From: Cribrihabitans_A pelagius
GTDB lineage: Bacteria > Pseudomonadota > Alphaproteobacteria > Rhodobacterales > Rhodobacteraceae
Assembly: GCF_048820915.1 (NCBI RefSeq)
Contig: NZ_JBMERR010000017.1
Span: 46,826-110,825 of the forward strand
Reading direction: 5' to 3'
DNA: 64,000 nt
Shown: piece by piece, positions 32,988 through 40,130 of the stretch
Position numbering within the stretch: position 1 is the first letter of the stretch
Layout of the letters: every line of letters begins with the position of its first letter
The notes under the pieces: generated by a model
Seen by the model: the letters and a program-made list of their open reading frames with translations, nothing else
Told to the model about the DNA's origin: nothing
Databases searched by the model: none
Translations under genes and position numbers: made by a program

Positions 32988-34948
32988 TCGGCCGGCACTC
33001 CTTCGGGGCGGGACTTGCGCGCGCCTGCGGCCACCCGGAAGCGGCGGTCGCTAAGGCTCAGCAACCCGCCAAGCGCCATCAGGATGCAGCCGCCCCAGAT
33101 CCAATTTGCTAGCGGCTTGATATAGGTGCGCATGGTCCAGCCGCCATTGTCCTGCCGGTCGCCGATCACCACGTAAAGATCGCGGGTCAACCGGTAGTCG
33201 ATCGCGGCTTCAGTGGTCGGCATCCTGGCGACTGGATAATCGCGCTTCTCGGGGTAGAGCGTCGCGACCGGGCGGCCCGCGCGGGTCACCTCGACCCGGC
33301 CCATGGTGGTGAAATAATTCGGCCCCTGCGCGCGGCTGACATCGGCCAGTTCCAGGCTGTAGGGGCCAACCATGAAGGGCGCACCCACTTGCGCCACGCG
33401 GATATCCTCCCGCTCCCAGGCGGTGAGCCCGGCGATGGCAAAGATGGTGATACCCAGCCCCGAATGCGCCAGCGCCTTGCCCCAGTCGGCCCGCGGCAGC
33501 CGCGCGAGGCGCCGCAGCCGGTCCGCCTTGCCGGCGCGCAGCCAGAGATCGGTGAAGGCGCCAAACACCACCCAGGCGCCAAGGAACAGCCCCACCGGCC
33601 CCAGCGCGGACCGCCCGGTCTGCATTGCCCAGGAAAGAACCGCAAGCGCCACTGCCAGAACAAAGACATAGCGCAGATGCCAGGCCGCCCGCCCAAGCCG
33701 GCCGCGTTTCCAGGGCAGCATTGCGCCGACGGGCAGGATCAGCCCCAAAACTACCATGAAGGGGGTGAAGGCCGAATTGAAGAACGGCGGACCAACCGAA
33801 AGCTTCCGGTCAAAGGCCATCTCGGCCACGATCGGCCAGAGGGTGCCGAAGAAGACGACAAAGCAGCTCACCGCCAGCAGGATGTTGTTGGCCACCAGCG
33901 CGCTTTCGCGGCTGACCACGCCAAAGACGCCCTTGGCCTCCATCGCCTGCGCACGGGCGGCAAAAAGCGTCAGCGCGCCGCCGGTAAAGAAGGCCAGGAT
34001 GAACAGGATAAACACGCCGCGCTCGGGGTCATTGGCAAAGGCATGCACCGAGGTCAAAAGCCCCGAGCGCACGATAAACGTGCCGATTAGCGAAAAGCCA
34101 AACGCCAGGATCGCCAAGAGAATGGTCCAGCTCTTCAGGCTTTCGCGCTTTTCCACCACGATGGCCGAATGCAGCAATGCAGCCGCCAGCAGCCAGGGCA
34201 TGAAGGAGGCGTTCTCGACCGGATCCCAGAACCAGAAGCCGCCCCAGCCCAGTTCATAATAGGCCCACCAGGACCCCAGCGCGATGCCTATGGTGAGGAA
34301 AATCCAGGCCGTCAGCGTCCAGGGCCGCACCCAGCGCCCCCAGGCGGCGTCGATGCGGCCTTCGATCAGCGCAGCGACGGCAAAGGAAAACGCCATCGAA
34401 AGCCCGACATAGCCGAGGTAGAGGAACGGCGGATGGAAGGCGAGCCCGGGGTCCTGCAACAGCGGGTTCAGGTCCTGCCCGTCAAAGGGCGGCACCGGCA
34501 GCCGCTCGAAGGGGTTGGACGTGAACAGAATAAATGCGAAGAAAGCCACGCCAATCGCCGCCTGCACCGACAGCACCCGCGCTTTCAACGTGGGAGGCAG
34601 CCCGCCGCCAAACACCGAGGCCAGCGCCCCGAACAGGGCCACGATCAGCACCCAGAGCAGCATCGAGCCCTCGTGATTGCCCCAGGTGCCGGAGATCTTG
34701 TAGAGCATGGGTTTGGCCGAATGGCTGTTGAGCGTTACCAGCTTGAGCGAGAAATCCGAGGTGATGAAGGCCCACATCAGCGCGCCGAAGGCAAAAGCGG
34801 TGAACAGGAACTGCGCCTGCGCCGCCGGCTCGGCCACGGCCATCCAGCCGGGCCAGCGCTTCTGCGCACCGATCAAGGGCACCACCATCTGAACGAGGGC
34901 GATCATGAAGGCGAGGATAAGGGCGAAGTGGCCAAGCTCTGTAATCAT
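32984..34948 (-). CDS. ccmF: Cytochrome c-type biogenesis protein CcmF (haem lyase component)
   Basis: Integral membrane protein of about 654 residues that ligates haem delivered by CcmE to apocytochrome c. The signature WWD-type periplasmic domain is present: GSWWAYYELGWGGFWFWDPV followed by ENASFMPWL. Other conserved segments are GTWGNHEGSMLLWVL and the multiple hydrophobic helices throughout. The ATG at 34948 (MITELGHFALILAF) places the first helix at the N-terminus; an in-frame upstream start at 35047 overlaps the holin gene. The 77-base gap to the upstream holin gene may hold a ccmFH promoter. Confidence 0.96.
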   Translation of the reverse strand: MITELGHFALILAFMIALVQMVVPLIGAQKRWPGWMAVAEPAAQAQFLFTAFAFGALMWAFITSDFSLKLVTLNSHSAKPMLYKISGTWGNHEGSMLLWVLIVALFGALASVFGGGLPPTLKARVLSVQAAIGVAFFAFILFTSNPFERLPVPPFDGQDLNPLLQDPGLAFHPPFLYLGYVGLSMAFSFAVAALIEGRIDAAWGRWVRPWTLTAWIFLTIGIALGSWWAYYELGWGGFWFWDPVENASFMPWLLAAALLHSAIVVEKRESLKSWTILLAILAFGFSLIGTFIVRSGLLTSVHAFANDPERGVFILFILAFFTGGALTLFAARAQAMEAKGVFGVVSRESALVANNILLAVSCFVVFFGTLWPIVAEMAFDRKLSVGPPFFNSAFTPFMVVLGLILPVGAMLPWKRGRLGRAAWHLRYVFVLAVALAVLSWAMQTGRSALGPVGLFLGAWVVFGAFTDLWLRAGKADRLRRLARLPRADWGKALAHSGLGITIFAIAGLTAWEREDIRVAQVGAPFMVGPYSLELADVSRAQGPNYFTTMGRVEVTRAGRPVATLYPEKRDYPVARMPTTEAAIDYRLTRDLYVVIGDRQDNGGWTMRTYIKPLANWIWGGCILMALGGLLSLSDRRFRVAAGARKSRPEGVPAE

Positions 34949-35025
34949 GCCTCCCCTATATGCCGATCCGGCAGGGCCGCCAATGGGCATCGCCGCGCCA
35001 CGCCGCCGCAGTGAGCAAATTGTGA

Positions 35026-35607
35026 TCAGCCGCGCAGCCGCTTCCACTCCTCCAGCGCCGGGTTGGCGTCGGGTGCCGTGGCGTCCAGCCGGGCCGCGGC
35101 ATCGGTGCCGGTGGCGGCGGTGCCCGGTTGCGGCCGCGCGGCGCGCAAGGTCTCCAGCACCGCGATATTGCCCGCCGCCTCAGGCAGGCGGGCCATGCTG
35201 GCGGCAATCCCCTCCTGAAACTGCTGTGCCTTCACCTGGTGCCGCGCCCCGAAATAAAAGGAGACGATGACGCCCAGCAGCCACCACAGCGGCTCGGGCA
35301 CCAGGGCGATGCCCTGCATCCGCGCGGCAAACCACAGGGGATCCACCAGCGCCGCCGCCATCAGCCCGATAGTCCCCAGCGCCAGCATCGGCCGCGGCAG
35401 GCGGTTGACCCCGTCCATGAAACGGTCGAACCGCCCCTTGCGGCCGGGCCGGAACTCGGCGCCGAACTGCGAAAGCGCCGCTGCGCGCAGCTCGTAGGCG
35501 CGCGACGCGCCGGCCTCAGCGTTTTCCCGAAAGACTTCAACTGTCTCCCGCAACACATTACGCTGGCCGCCAAAAACCATAGCCAGAAACTCTCTGATCA
35601 GCCCCAT
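35026..35607 (-). CDS. GTA-type holin (3TM holin family)
   Basis: A 193-residue membrane protein resembling the gene-transfer-agent holin family (PF11351), whose Rhodobacter capsulatus member works with an endolysin to release GTA particles. A basic N-terminal region (RPGRKGRFDRF, residues 54-63) precedes two clear hydrophobic segments at about residues 74-96 (MLALGTIGLMAAALVDPLWF) and 104-120 (PEPLWWLLGVIVSFYFG). A charged, Ala/Pro-rich C-tail follows. The ATG overlaps the endolysin stop by ten bases, which shows a coupled holin-endolysin unit. Assignment combines family resemblance with the endolysin neighbour. Confidence 0.82.
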   Translation of the reverse strand: MGLIREFLAMVFGGQRNVLRETVEVFRENAEAGASRAYELRAAALSQFGAEFRPGRKGRFDRFMDGVNRLPRPMLALGTIGLMAAALVDPLWFAARMQGIALVPEPLWWLLGVIVSFYFGARHQVKAQQFQEGIAASMARLPEAAGNIAVLETLRAARPQPGTAATGTDAAARLDATAPDANPALEEWKRLRG

Positions 35608-36209
35608 GACTTGGTCCTCTCGGTAAATTGTTCCGGGCTCAGGTGATAGCGCGATGACATGAACTCTTCGGCCCGCTTGATCCAGCCGCCCTTGCCGCCC
35701 GCGCGGCTGCGTGCGTATTTGCGGCTGGCCGGGCGGCGGTCCGCGAGGCGGAAATAGTAGTTGCGCCGCGCCACGCCGTAGGCATCGCGCAGAGCCGCCG
35801 TCCCGACCGCTGCCGCGCGTGCCGCCGCATCGGCGGTCTTCGGGCCGATCACCCCGTCCGCGGTCAGCGGGTAGCCCATCTGCCCCAGCAATCGCTGCAG
35901 GATGCGCACCGCATTGCTGCCGGCATTCACATACATGTCAAGTACCGGCGGCTGCAGGCACTTGGGCAAGAGGTCGATCCGCGGCTTCTCGAAGTAGTGG
36001 CGGATGAAGATCTCCGCGGCCTGCGCGCGGCTCAGCCGCTGCAGATCGGCAACCCCCACCGCGCCGTCGCCGTCCAGATCCAGTCCCAGACGGCGCAGCG
36101 TCGTGAGCGTCACCCCGTGTTTGGTTGCCCCGCCCGGATCGTCGGGGTCATCCACAAATCCGCCCTCGCGCGCAACGATGGCGTCGGCAATCTCTCTGAC
36201 CGTCAGCAT
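35598..36209 (-). CDS. GTA-type endolysin (glycoside hydrolase family 108)
   Basis: Peptidoglycan-degrading enzyme of 203 residues. The N-terminal GH108 domain begins VREIADAIVAREGGFVDDP, with the catalytic Glu15 in the EGG motif and DDPGGATKHGVTLTTL. A C-terminal predicted peptidoglycan-binding domain (PF09374 type) follows at about residues 95-185: NAVRILQRLLGQMGYPLTAD, DGVIGPKTADA and ADRRPASRKYARS. No signal peptide is present, so export to the wall would rely on the overlapping downstream holin. An AGGTGAGG ribosome site precedes the ATG. Similar to the R. capsulatus GTA release endolysin, and separated from ccmE upstream by a terminator. Confidence 0.88.
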   Translation of the reverse strand: MLTVREIADAIVAREGGFVDDPDDPGGATKHGVTLTTLRRLGLDLDGDGAVGVADLQRLSRAQAAEIFIRHYFEKPRIDLLPKCLQPPVLDMYVNAGSNAVRILQRLLGQMGYPLTADGVIGPKTADAAARAAAVGTAALRDAYGVARRNYYFRLADRRPASRKYARSRAGGKGGWIKRAEEFMSSRYHLSPEQFTERTKSWG

Positions 36210-36329
36210 GGCACCTCACCTTTTGGGAAACCATGCTGCCGAAGGCGTGCTAACCCCGCCTCACCACAGCGCCCGCGGCCCGCGCAACGCGCCCGAAACC
36301 CGGATCCGTCAGCCGGTGAGACCCGAAGC

Positions 36330-36360
36330 AAAAACCCCGCAGGACCGAAGTCCTGCGGGG
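36330..36360 (-). terminator. Rho-independent terminator after ccmE
   Basis: A perfect 11-bp stem (CCCCGCAGGAC / GTCCTGCGGGG, 36335-36345 and 36350-36360) with a four-base loop. On the reverse strand it is followed by TTTTTGC. It lies 30 bases after the ccmE stop and before the endolysin gene, so it insulates the lysis cassette from argC-ccmE transcription. Confidence 0.92.
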
Positions 36361-36389
36361 CGTTCTTCGACCTGGGAAAACCGCCAAAC

Positions 36390-36833
36390 TCAGCTCTCGG
36401 GCTCCTTGTAGACCCCCTGCTCCTTCAAGGCGTCCATGACTTCCTTGGGCATGTAAGTCTCATCATGTTTGGCAAGGATTTCAGAAGCTTCAAAGACACC
36501 ATTCACGTAACGACCGGTGCCCACCATACCCTGGTTCTCCTCGAACAGGTCAGGCAGCACGCCGGTAAAGGCAACCGGCACCGTGGCGCCGCCATCGGTC
36601 ACCGCAAAACGCACGGTCTCGCCCTGGCCGCGCTGGAGGCTGCCTTCCTCCACCAGCCCGCCAATGCGGAAAACTTCATCCGGCGTGGGCGGCGCGTCCA
36701 TCACCTGGCTGGGCGAGCGGAAATAGTTGATGCCGTCGCGCATGGCATAGCCGATCAGCACCGTCGACACCGCCAGCGCCAGCGCGGCCACAGCAATGAC
36801 CTGGATCCGGCGCTGTTTCTTCAGGTTCTTCAT
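36390..36833 (-). CDS. ccmE: Cytochrome c-type biogenesis protein CcmE (haem chaperone)
   Basis: Carries haem covalently on a histidine and passes it to CcmF in the periplasm. The 147-residue protein has a basic N-terminus and a membrane anchor (about residues 11-30). The OB-fold region contains FRIGGLVEEGSL and VAFTGVLPDLFEENQG. The haem-binding HDETYMP motif has His123 and Tyr127. It lies between argC and the holin/endolysin pair, away from ccmFH. Confidence 0.96.
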   Translation of the reverse strand: MKNLKKQRRIQVIAVAALALAVSTVLIGYAMRDGINYFRSPSQVMDAPPTPDEVFRIGGLVEEGSLQRGQGETVRFAVTDGGATVPVAFTGVLPDLFEENQGMVGTGRYVNGVFEASEILAKHDETYMPKEVMDALKEQGVYKEPES

Positions 36834-36875
36834 CGTATCCTCTTCGTCACCCCAGACCGCGTGCCCTGCCCCGGT

Positions 36876-37904
36876 TTAAGGGAACAGCGGCGCCATCATC
36901 AGGCCCAGGGTCTCCTCTTCACCTAACATCAGGTTGGCATTCTGCAAGGCCTGGCCGCTGCTGCCCTTTGTCAGATTGTCGAGCGCGGCAAAGACGATGG
37001 CGCGGCCTTCGATCCGGTCCGCAGCGACGCCGATATGGCAGAAGTTGGAGCCGCGCACGTCATGGGTCGAGGGCGCGGTGCCAAAGGGCAGAAGCTCGAT
37101 GAAGGGTTCATCCGCGTAGGCCTTGGCGAAGGTATCATAGATCGCCTGGGCATCGCCCTTCACGTAGACGGTTGCGAGGATACCACGATTGGCGGGCATC
37201 AGGTGCGGAGTGAACTGCACCTTGACCGGGCGGCCTGCCAGCTTGCTGAATTCCTGGTCGAACTCGCCCAGGTGCCGGTGGGTGCCGCCGATGGCATAAG
37301 CGTTGTAACCCTCGCTCAGCTCCGCATGCAGCAGGTTTTCCTTCAGCGCGCGCCCGGCGCCGGAAACTGCGCATTTCAGATCGAGGATGATCTCGTCCAG
37401 GTCGATCACCCCGGCGGAGATCAGCGGCCGCAGCGCAAACTGTCCGGTGGCCGCGTTGCAGCCGGTGCCCGCGACCAGCCGCGCCGCGCGGATCTCGTCG
37501 CGGTAGAATTCGCTGAGCCCATAGACCGCTTCTTCCTGCTGCTCCAGCGCCGCATGCGGATTGCCGTACCATTTCTCGTATCCGGCCGGGTCGCGCAGGC
37601 GGAAATCAGCAGAAAGGTCGACGATCTTCAGATCCTTCGGCAGCGCGGCAATCACCTCCTGGCTGGTCTTGTGCGGCAGGGCGCAGAAGCAGAGGCCGAT
37701 GCCGGAAAAGTCGATCTCATCAATCTTGCACAGCGTGGGCAGATCCATATGGCGCAGGTGCGGGAAGACCTCGGCCATTTCCATGCCCGCCTTGCGCTCC
37801 GCCGCCAGCGCCGCGATTTCGATGTTGGGGTGCTGAGCGATCAGCCGCACCAGTTCGGCGCCGGTGTAGCCGGAAGCGCCCAGAATTGCCACTTTATGGG
37901 TCAT
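36876..37904 (-). CDS. argC: N-acetyl-gamma-glutamyl-phosphate reductase
   Basis: NADPH-dependent third step of arginine synthesis. The 342-residue length fits the standard ArgC form. The nucleotide-binding GASGYTG motif is at residues 9-15, and the catalytic Cys149 is in VAGTGCNAATGQF. SADFRLRD and HTHxLGEF-like GGTHRHLGEFDQ are also conserved. The ATG at 37904 begins MTHKVAILGASG; the longer in-frame start at 37997 lacks support. It is 40-odd bases upstream of ccmE, on the same strand. Confidence 0.96.
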   Translation of the reverse strand: MTHKVAILGASGYTGAELVRLIAQHPNIEIAALAAERKAGMEMAEVFPHLRHMDLPTLCKIDEIDFSGIGLCFCALPHKTSQEVIAALPKDLKIVDLSADFRLRDPAGYEKWYGNPHAALEQQEEAVYGLSEFYRDEIRAARLVAGTGCNAATGQFALRPLISAGVIDLDEIILDLKCAVSGAGRALKENLLHAELSEGYNAYAIGGTHRHLGEFDQEFSKLAGRPVKVQFTPHLMPANRGILATVYVKGDAQAIYDTFAKAYADEPFIELLPFGTAPSTHDVRGSNFCHIGVAADRIEGRAIVFAALDNLTKGSSGQALQNANLMLGEEETLGLMMAPLFP

Positions 37905-38015
37905 GTCGGACCTCGTCTTTAGAATGCCGGGCCGGTTCCGCAGGTGTTTCGGAACCGGATAAAGGGGAGAGCCGCCGCGCGCCTTGATTTGGGACAATGC
38001 CGCGGCGAGGGCTGC

Positions 38016-38825
38016 TTACGCGGCCTGGAAATTAATTTCCCGTCGCAGGAACTGCGTCGCGCGGTCGCCGACGCGGCCCGGGTTGCCAGTGGTGAAATAG
38101 CCGCCGGTGCCGTTGCCATACATATCGGGGTGGCGTTGCAGGTAGTCGGCGAGACTGTCGGCCACCAGATCGCCCTGGCTGAAGACCTTGACCTCCGGGC
38201 CGAGTGCCGCCTGGAAGACATCTTGCATCAGCGGATAATGGGTGCAGCCGAGGATCGCCGCTTCAGGATGCGGCATCTTGCGCTTCAGTGCCTCCACATG
38301 GCTGCGCACCAGCGCCTCGGCCAGGATCAGGTCACCCTCCTCGATCGCATCGACCACGCCGCCGCAGCTTTGCGCCTCCACATCGACGCCGATGGCGCGG
38401 AAGGCCAGTTCGCGCTGGAAGGCGCGGCTGGCGACGGTGGCGGGGGTTGCAAACAGCGCCACATGCTGCACTGCGACTTCGCGCGGCGGCGAATTGTCGC
38501 CCCACTGCCGCTCGGTCAGCGCTTCGATCAGGGGCACGAACACGCCAAGCACGCGCTTGCCCTTGGGCAGGCCGCCCTCCTGCATCCGCCGCAGTGCCGC
38601 GGCAGAGGCGGTGTTGCAGGCCAGAATCACCAGGTCGCAGCCCTTGTCCCACATGTTCCGGACCGCCGCCGATGTCAGCTGGTAGACGTCCTCGGCGTCG
38701 CGCACGCCGTAGGGGGCATGGGCGTTGTCGCCGTAATAGAGGAAGTTCACATCCGGCAGACGATTCTGCGCGGCGTTCAGGACGGTCAGGCCGCCGAGGC
38801 CTGAATCAAAGATGCCTACAGACAT
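38016..38825 (-). CDS. murI: Glutamate racemase
   Basis: Makes D-glutamate for peptidoglycan. The 269-residue protein has the two catalytic cysteines, Cys70 (VILACNTASAAAL) and Cys194 (ILGCTHYPLM), plus MSVGIFDSGLGGLTVL at the N-terminus and YYGDNAHAPYG. It lies upstream of argC on the same strand with about 110 bases between. Confidence 0.96.
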   Translation of the reverse strand: MSVGIFDSGLGGLTVLNAAQNRLPDVNFLYYGDNAHAPYGVRDAEDVYQLTSAAVRNMWDKGCDLVILACNTASAAALRRMQEGGLPKGKRVLGVFVPLIEALTERQWGDNSPPREVAVQHVALFATPATVASRAFQRELAFRAIGVDVEAQSCGGVVDAIEEGDLILAEALVRSHVEALKRKMPHPEAAILGCTHYPLMQDVFQAALGPEVKVFSQGDLVADSLADYLQRHPDMYGNGTGGYFTTGNPGRVGDRATQFLRREINFQAA

Positions 38826-38971
38826 AAAGCTCTCTCACACGCGGGTGGTGGAGCCCGGCCCTTGCGCGGGGTCCGGGCGGTGCTAAGGACAGCTCTTACG
38901 TGGATTTGCGCGGGAAATCCACGCCTTTCGCCAGCCGCAGCGCCGCAGCCCGCTGCGCGGCTCCTGCCGGA

Positions 38972-39850
38972 TCAGAGGCGGTGCTTCTCCTCGAACTCGA
39001 AGCCCCGAAGCTCTGGGTCCAGCGGCTCGGGCGAGAGCGCGTAGGTGGCCTGGCGCAGGTAGGCCATCATCGCGCGGGCATCGCCTGCCAGCGGGTCCAG
39101 CACGCAGCGGCTGATCGGCTCCCCCACGGCCACCCGCACCGGGGTGCCGATGCGGGTCCTGAACTCCTTGATAAGAAGCCCCATGCGCAGGGTCGTGTGC
39201 AGGTGGCTCGCAATCTGGAACAGGCGCGAGGTGTGGCCGTCGAAATAGATCGGCACCGCCACTGCGTCGGATTTGGTCAGCATTCGCGCGGTGAAGCTGC
39301 GCCAGCCCGGGTCCATCGGCCGCGAAAAGGGCTTGGCCGCGGTAGAAACCGTGCCGCCCGGGAAGATTCCGATGGCGCCGCCCTGGCCGAGGTAATCGAG
39401 CGCGGTTTTGCGAGTTTCCAGATTGGTGCGCAGCGCTTTCTTGGTTCCGGCAAAGTCCACCGGCAGGATGATCCGGCTCAGGTCCCCCGCCCTGCGGAAC
39501 ACCTGATGCGCGAGGATGCGGAAATCACCGCGGGCCTCATGCAGGATATGGCCCATCATCAGACCGTCGAGAATGCCGTAGGGGTGGTTGGCAATCAGCA
39601 CCACCGGCCCGTCCCGCGGGATGTTCTGCAGCGAGCCCGCCACCACCTCCAGTGTCAGCCCGTAACGCTCCGCCATCACCGACCAGAAGTCGCGGCCCTC
39701 GGCCAGCTCCGCCTCATAGCCGCGCGCGCGGCCGATCAGCCCCAGCCGGCCGGTAGCGTTTTCCATCAGCCGGATTACCATGCGCCCGCTGCGGCTTTCG
39801 GCAGCATGGGCATAAGAAATGTCGCGGGCGAAGTGGTAGCCTGTCGTCAT
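38972..39850 (-). CDS. Lysophospholipid acyltransferase family protein
   Basis: A 292-residue PlsC-superfamily acyltransferase. The His/Asp motif is NHPYGILDG (His89, Asp95), in the variant spacing of the OlsA-like/hemolysin-type subfamily. The second acyl-acceptor motif appears as IGIFPGGTVST, and a third region as VAVPIYFDGHTSRLFQ. It could acylate lysophosphatidate or lyso-ornithine lipid; no olsB gene is adjacent to decide. The ATG at 39850 begins MTTGYHFARDISY. A dispersed repeat lies upstream. Confidence 0.82.
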   Translation of the reverse strand: MTTGYHFARDISYAHAAESRSGRMVIRLMENATGRLGLIGRARGYEAELAEGRDFWSVMAERYGLTLEVVAGSLQNIPRDGPVVLIANHPYGILDGLMMGHILHEARGDFRILAHQVFRRAGDLSRIILPVDFAGTKKALRTNLETRKTALDYLGQGGAIGIFPGGTVSTAAKPFSRPMDPGWRSFTARMLTKSDAVAVPIYFDGHTSRLFQIASHLHTTLRMGLLIKEFRTRIGTPVRVAVGEPISRCVLDPLAGDARAMMAYLRQATYALSPEPLDPELRGFEFEEKHRL

Positions 39851-39973
39851 GCGCCGGTCTCCGTTAGCGGTTCGATCCCCCAGCGGCGGGGGTGCAGCGT
39901 AGCGTAGCGGGGCGCTGTAACAGCGCCATGACCGCGGAGGCCCGGTCTTCGTGGAGAGGCTGCCGATTGTGGC

Positions 39974-40025
39974 TGGCACCCGGGGCTTTGCCCCGGACCC
40001 CAGGGTATTTTCGGCCAGAAAGTAA
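39974..40025. repeat. Dispersed intergenic repeat, copy C
   Basis: On the reverse strand this reads CTTTCTGGCCGAAAATACCCT followed by GGGGTCCGGGGCAAAGCCCCGG, a G/C-rich hairpin (CCGGGGC TTTG? loop GCCCCGG on the forward strand 39979-39997). The first 21 bases differ from copy A at 17893 by one base. It lies between the acyltransferase and the indolepyruvate oxidoreductase genes. Confidence 0.6.
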
Positions 40026-40130
40026 GGGGGAAGAGTGGCCGCGGGCGCGAGGCCCAACGGGCTGGAGGCAATCTGCGATTGCGGCCAGGCGGGCGGGAGG
40101 GCCCCGTCCGCCTGCGTGGCGCAGGGCGGC

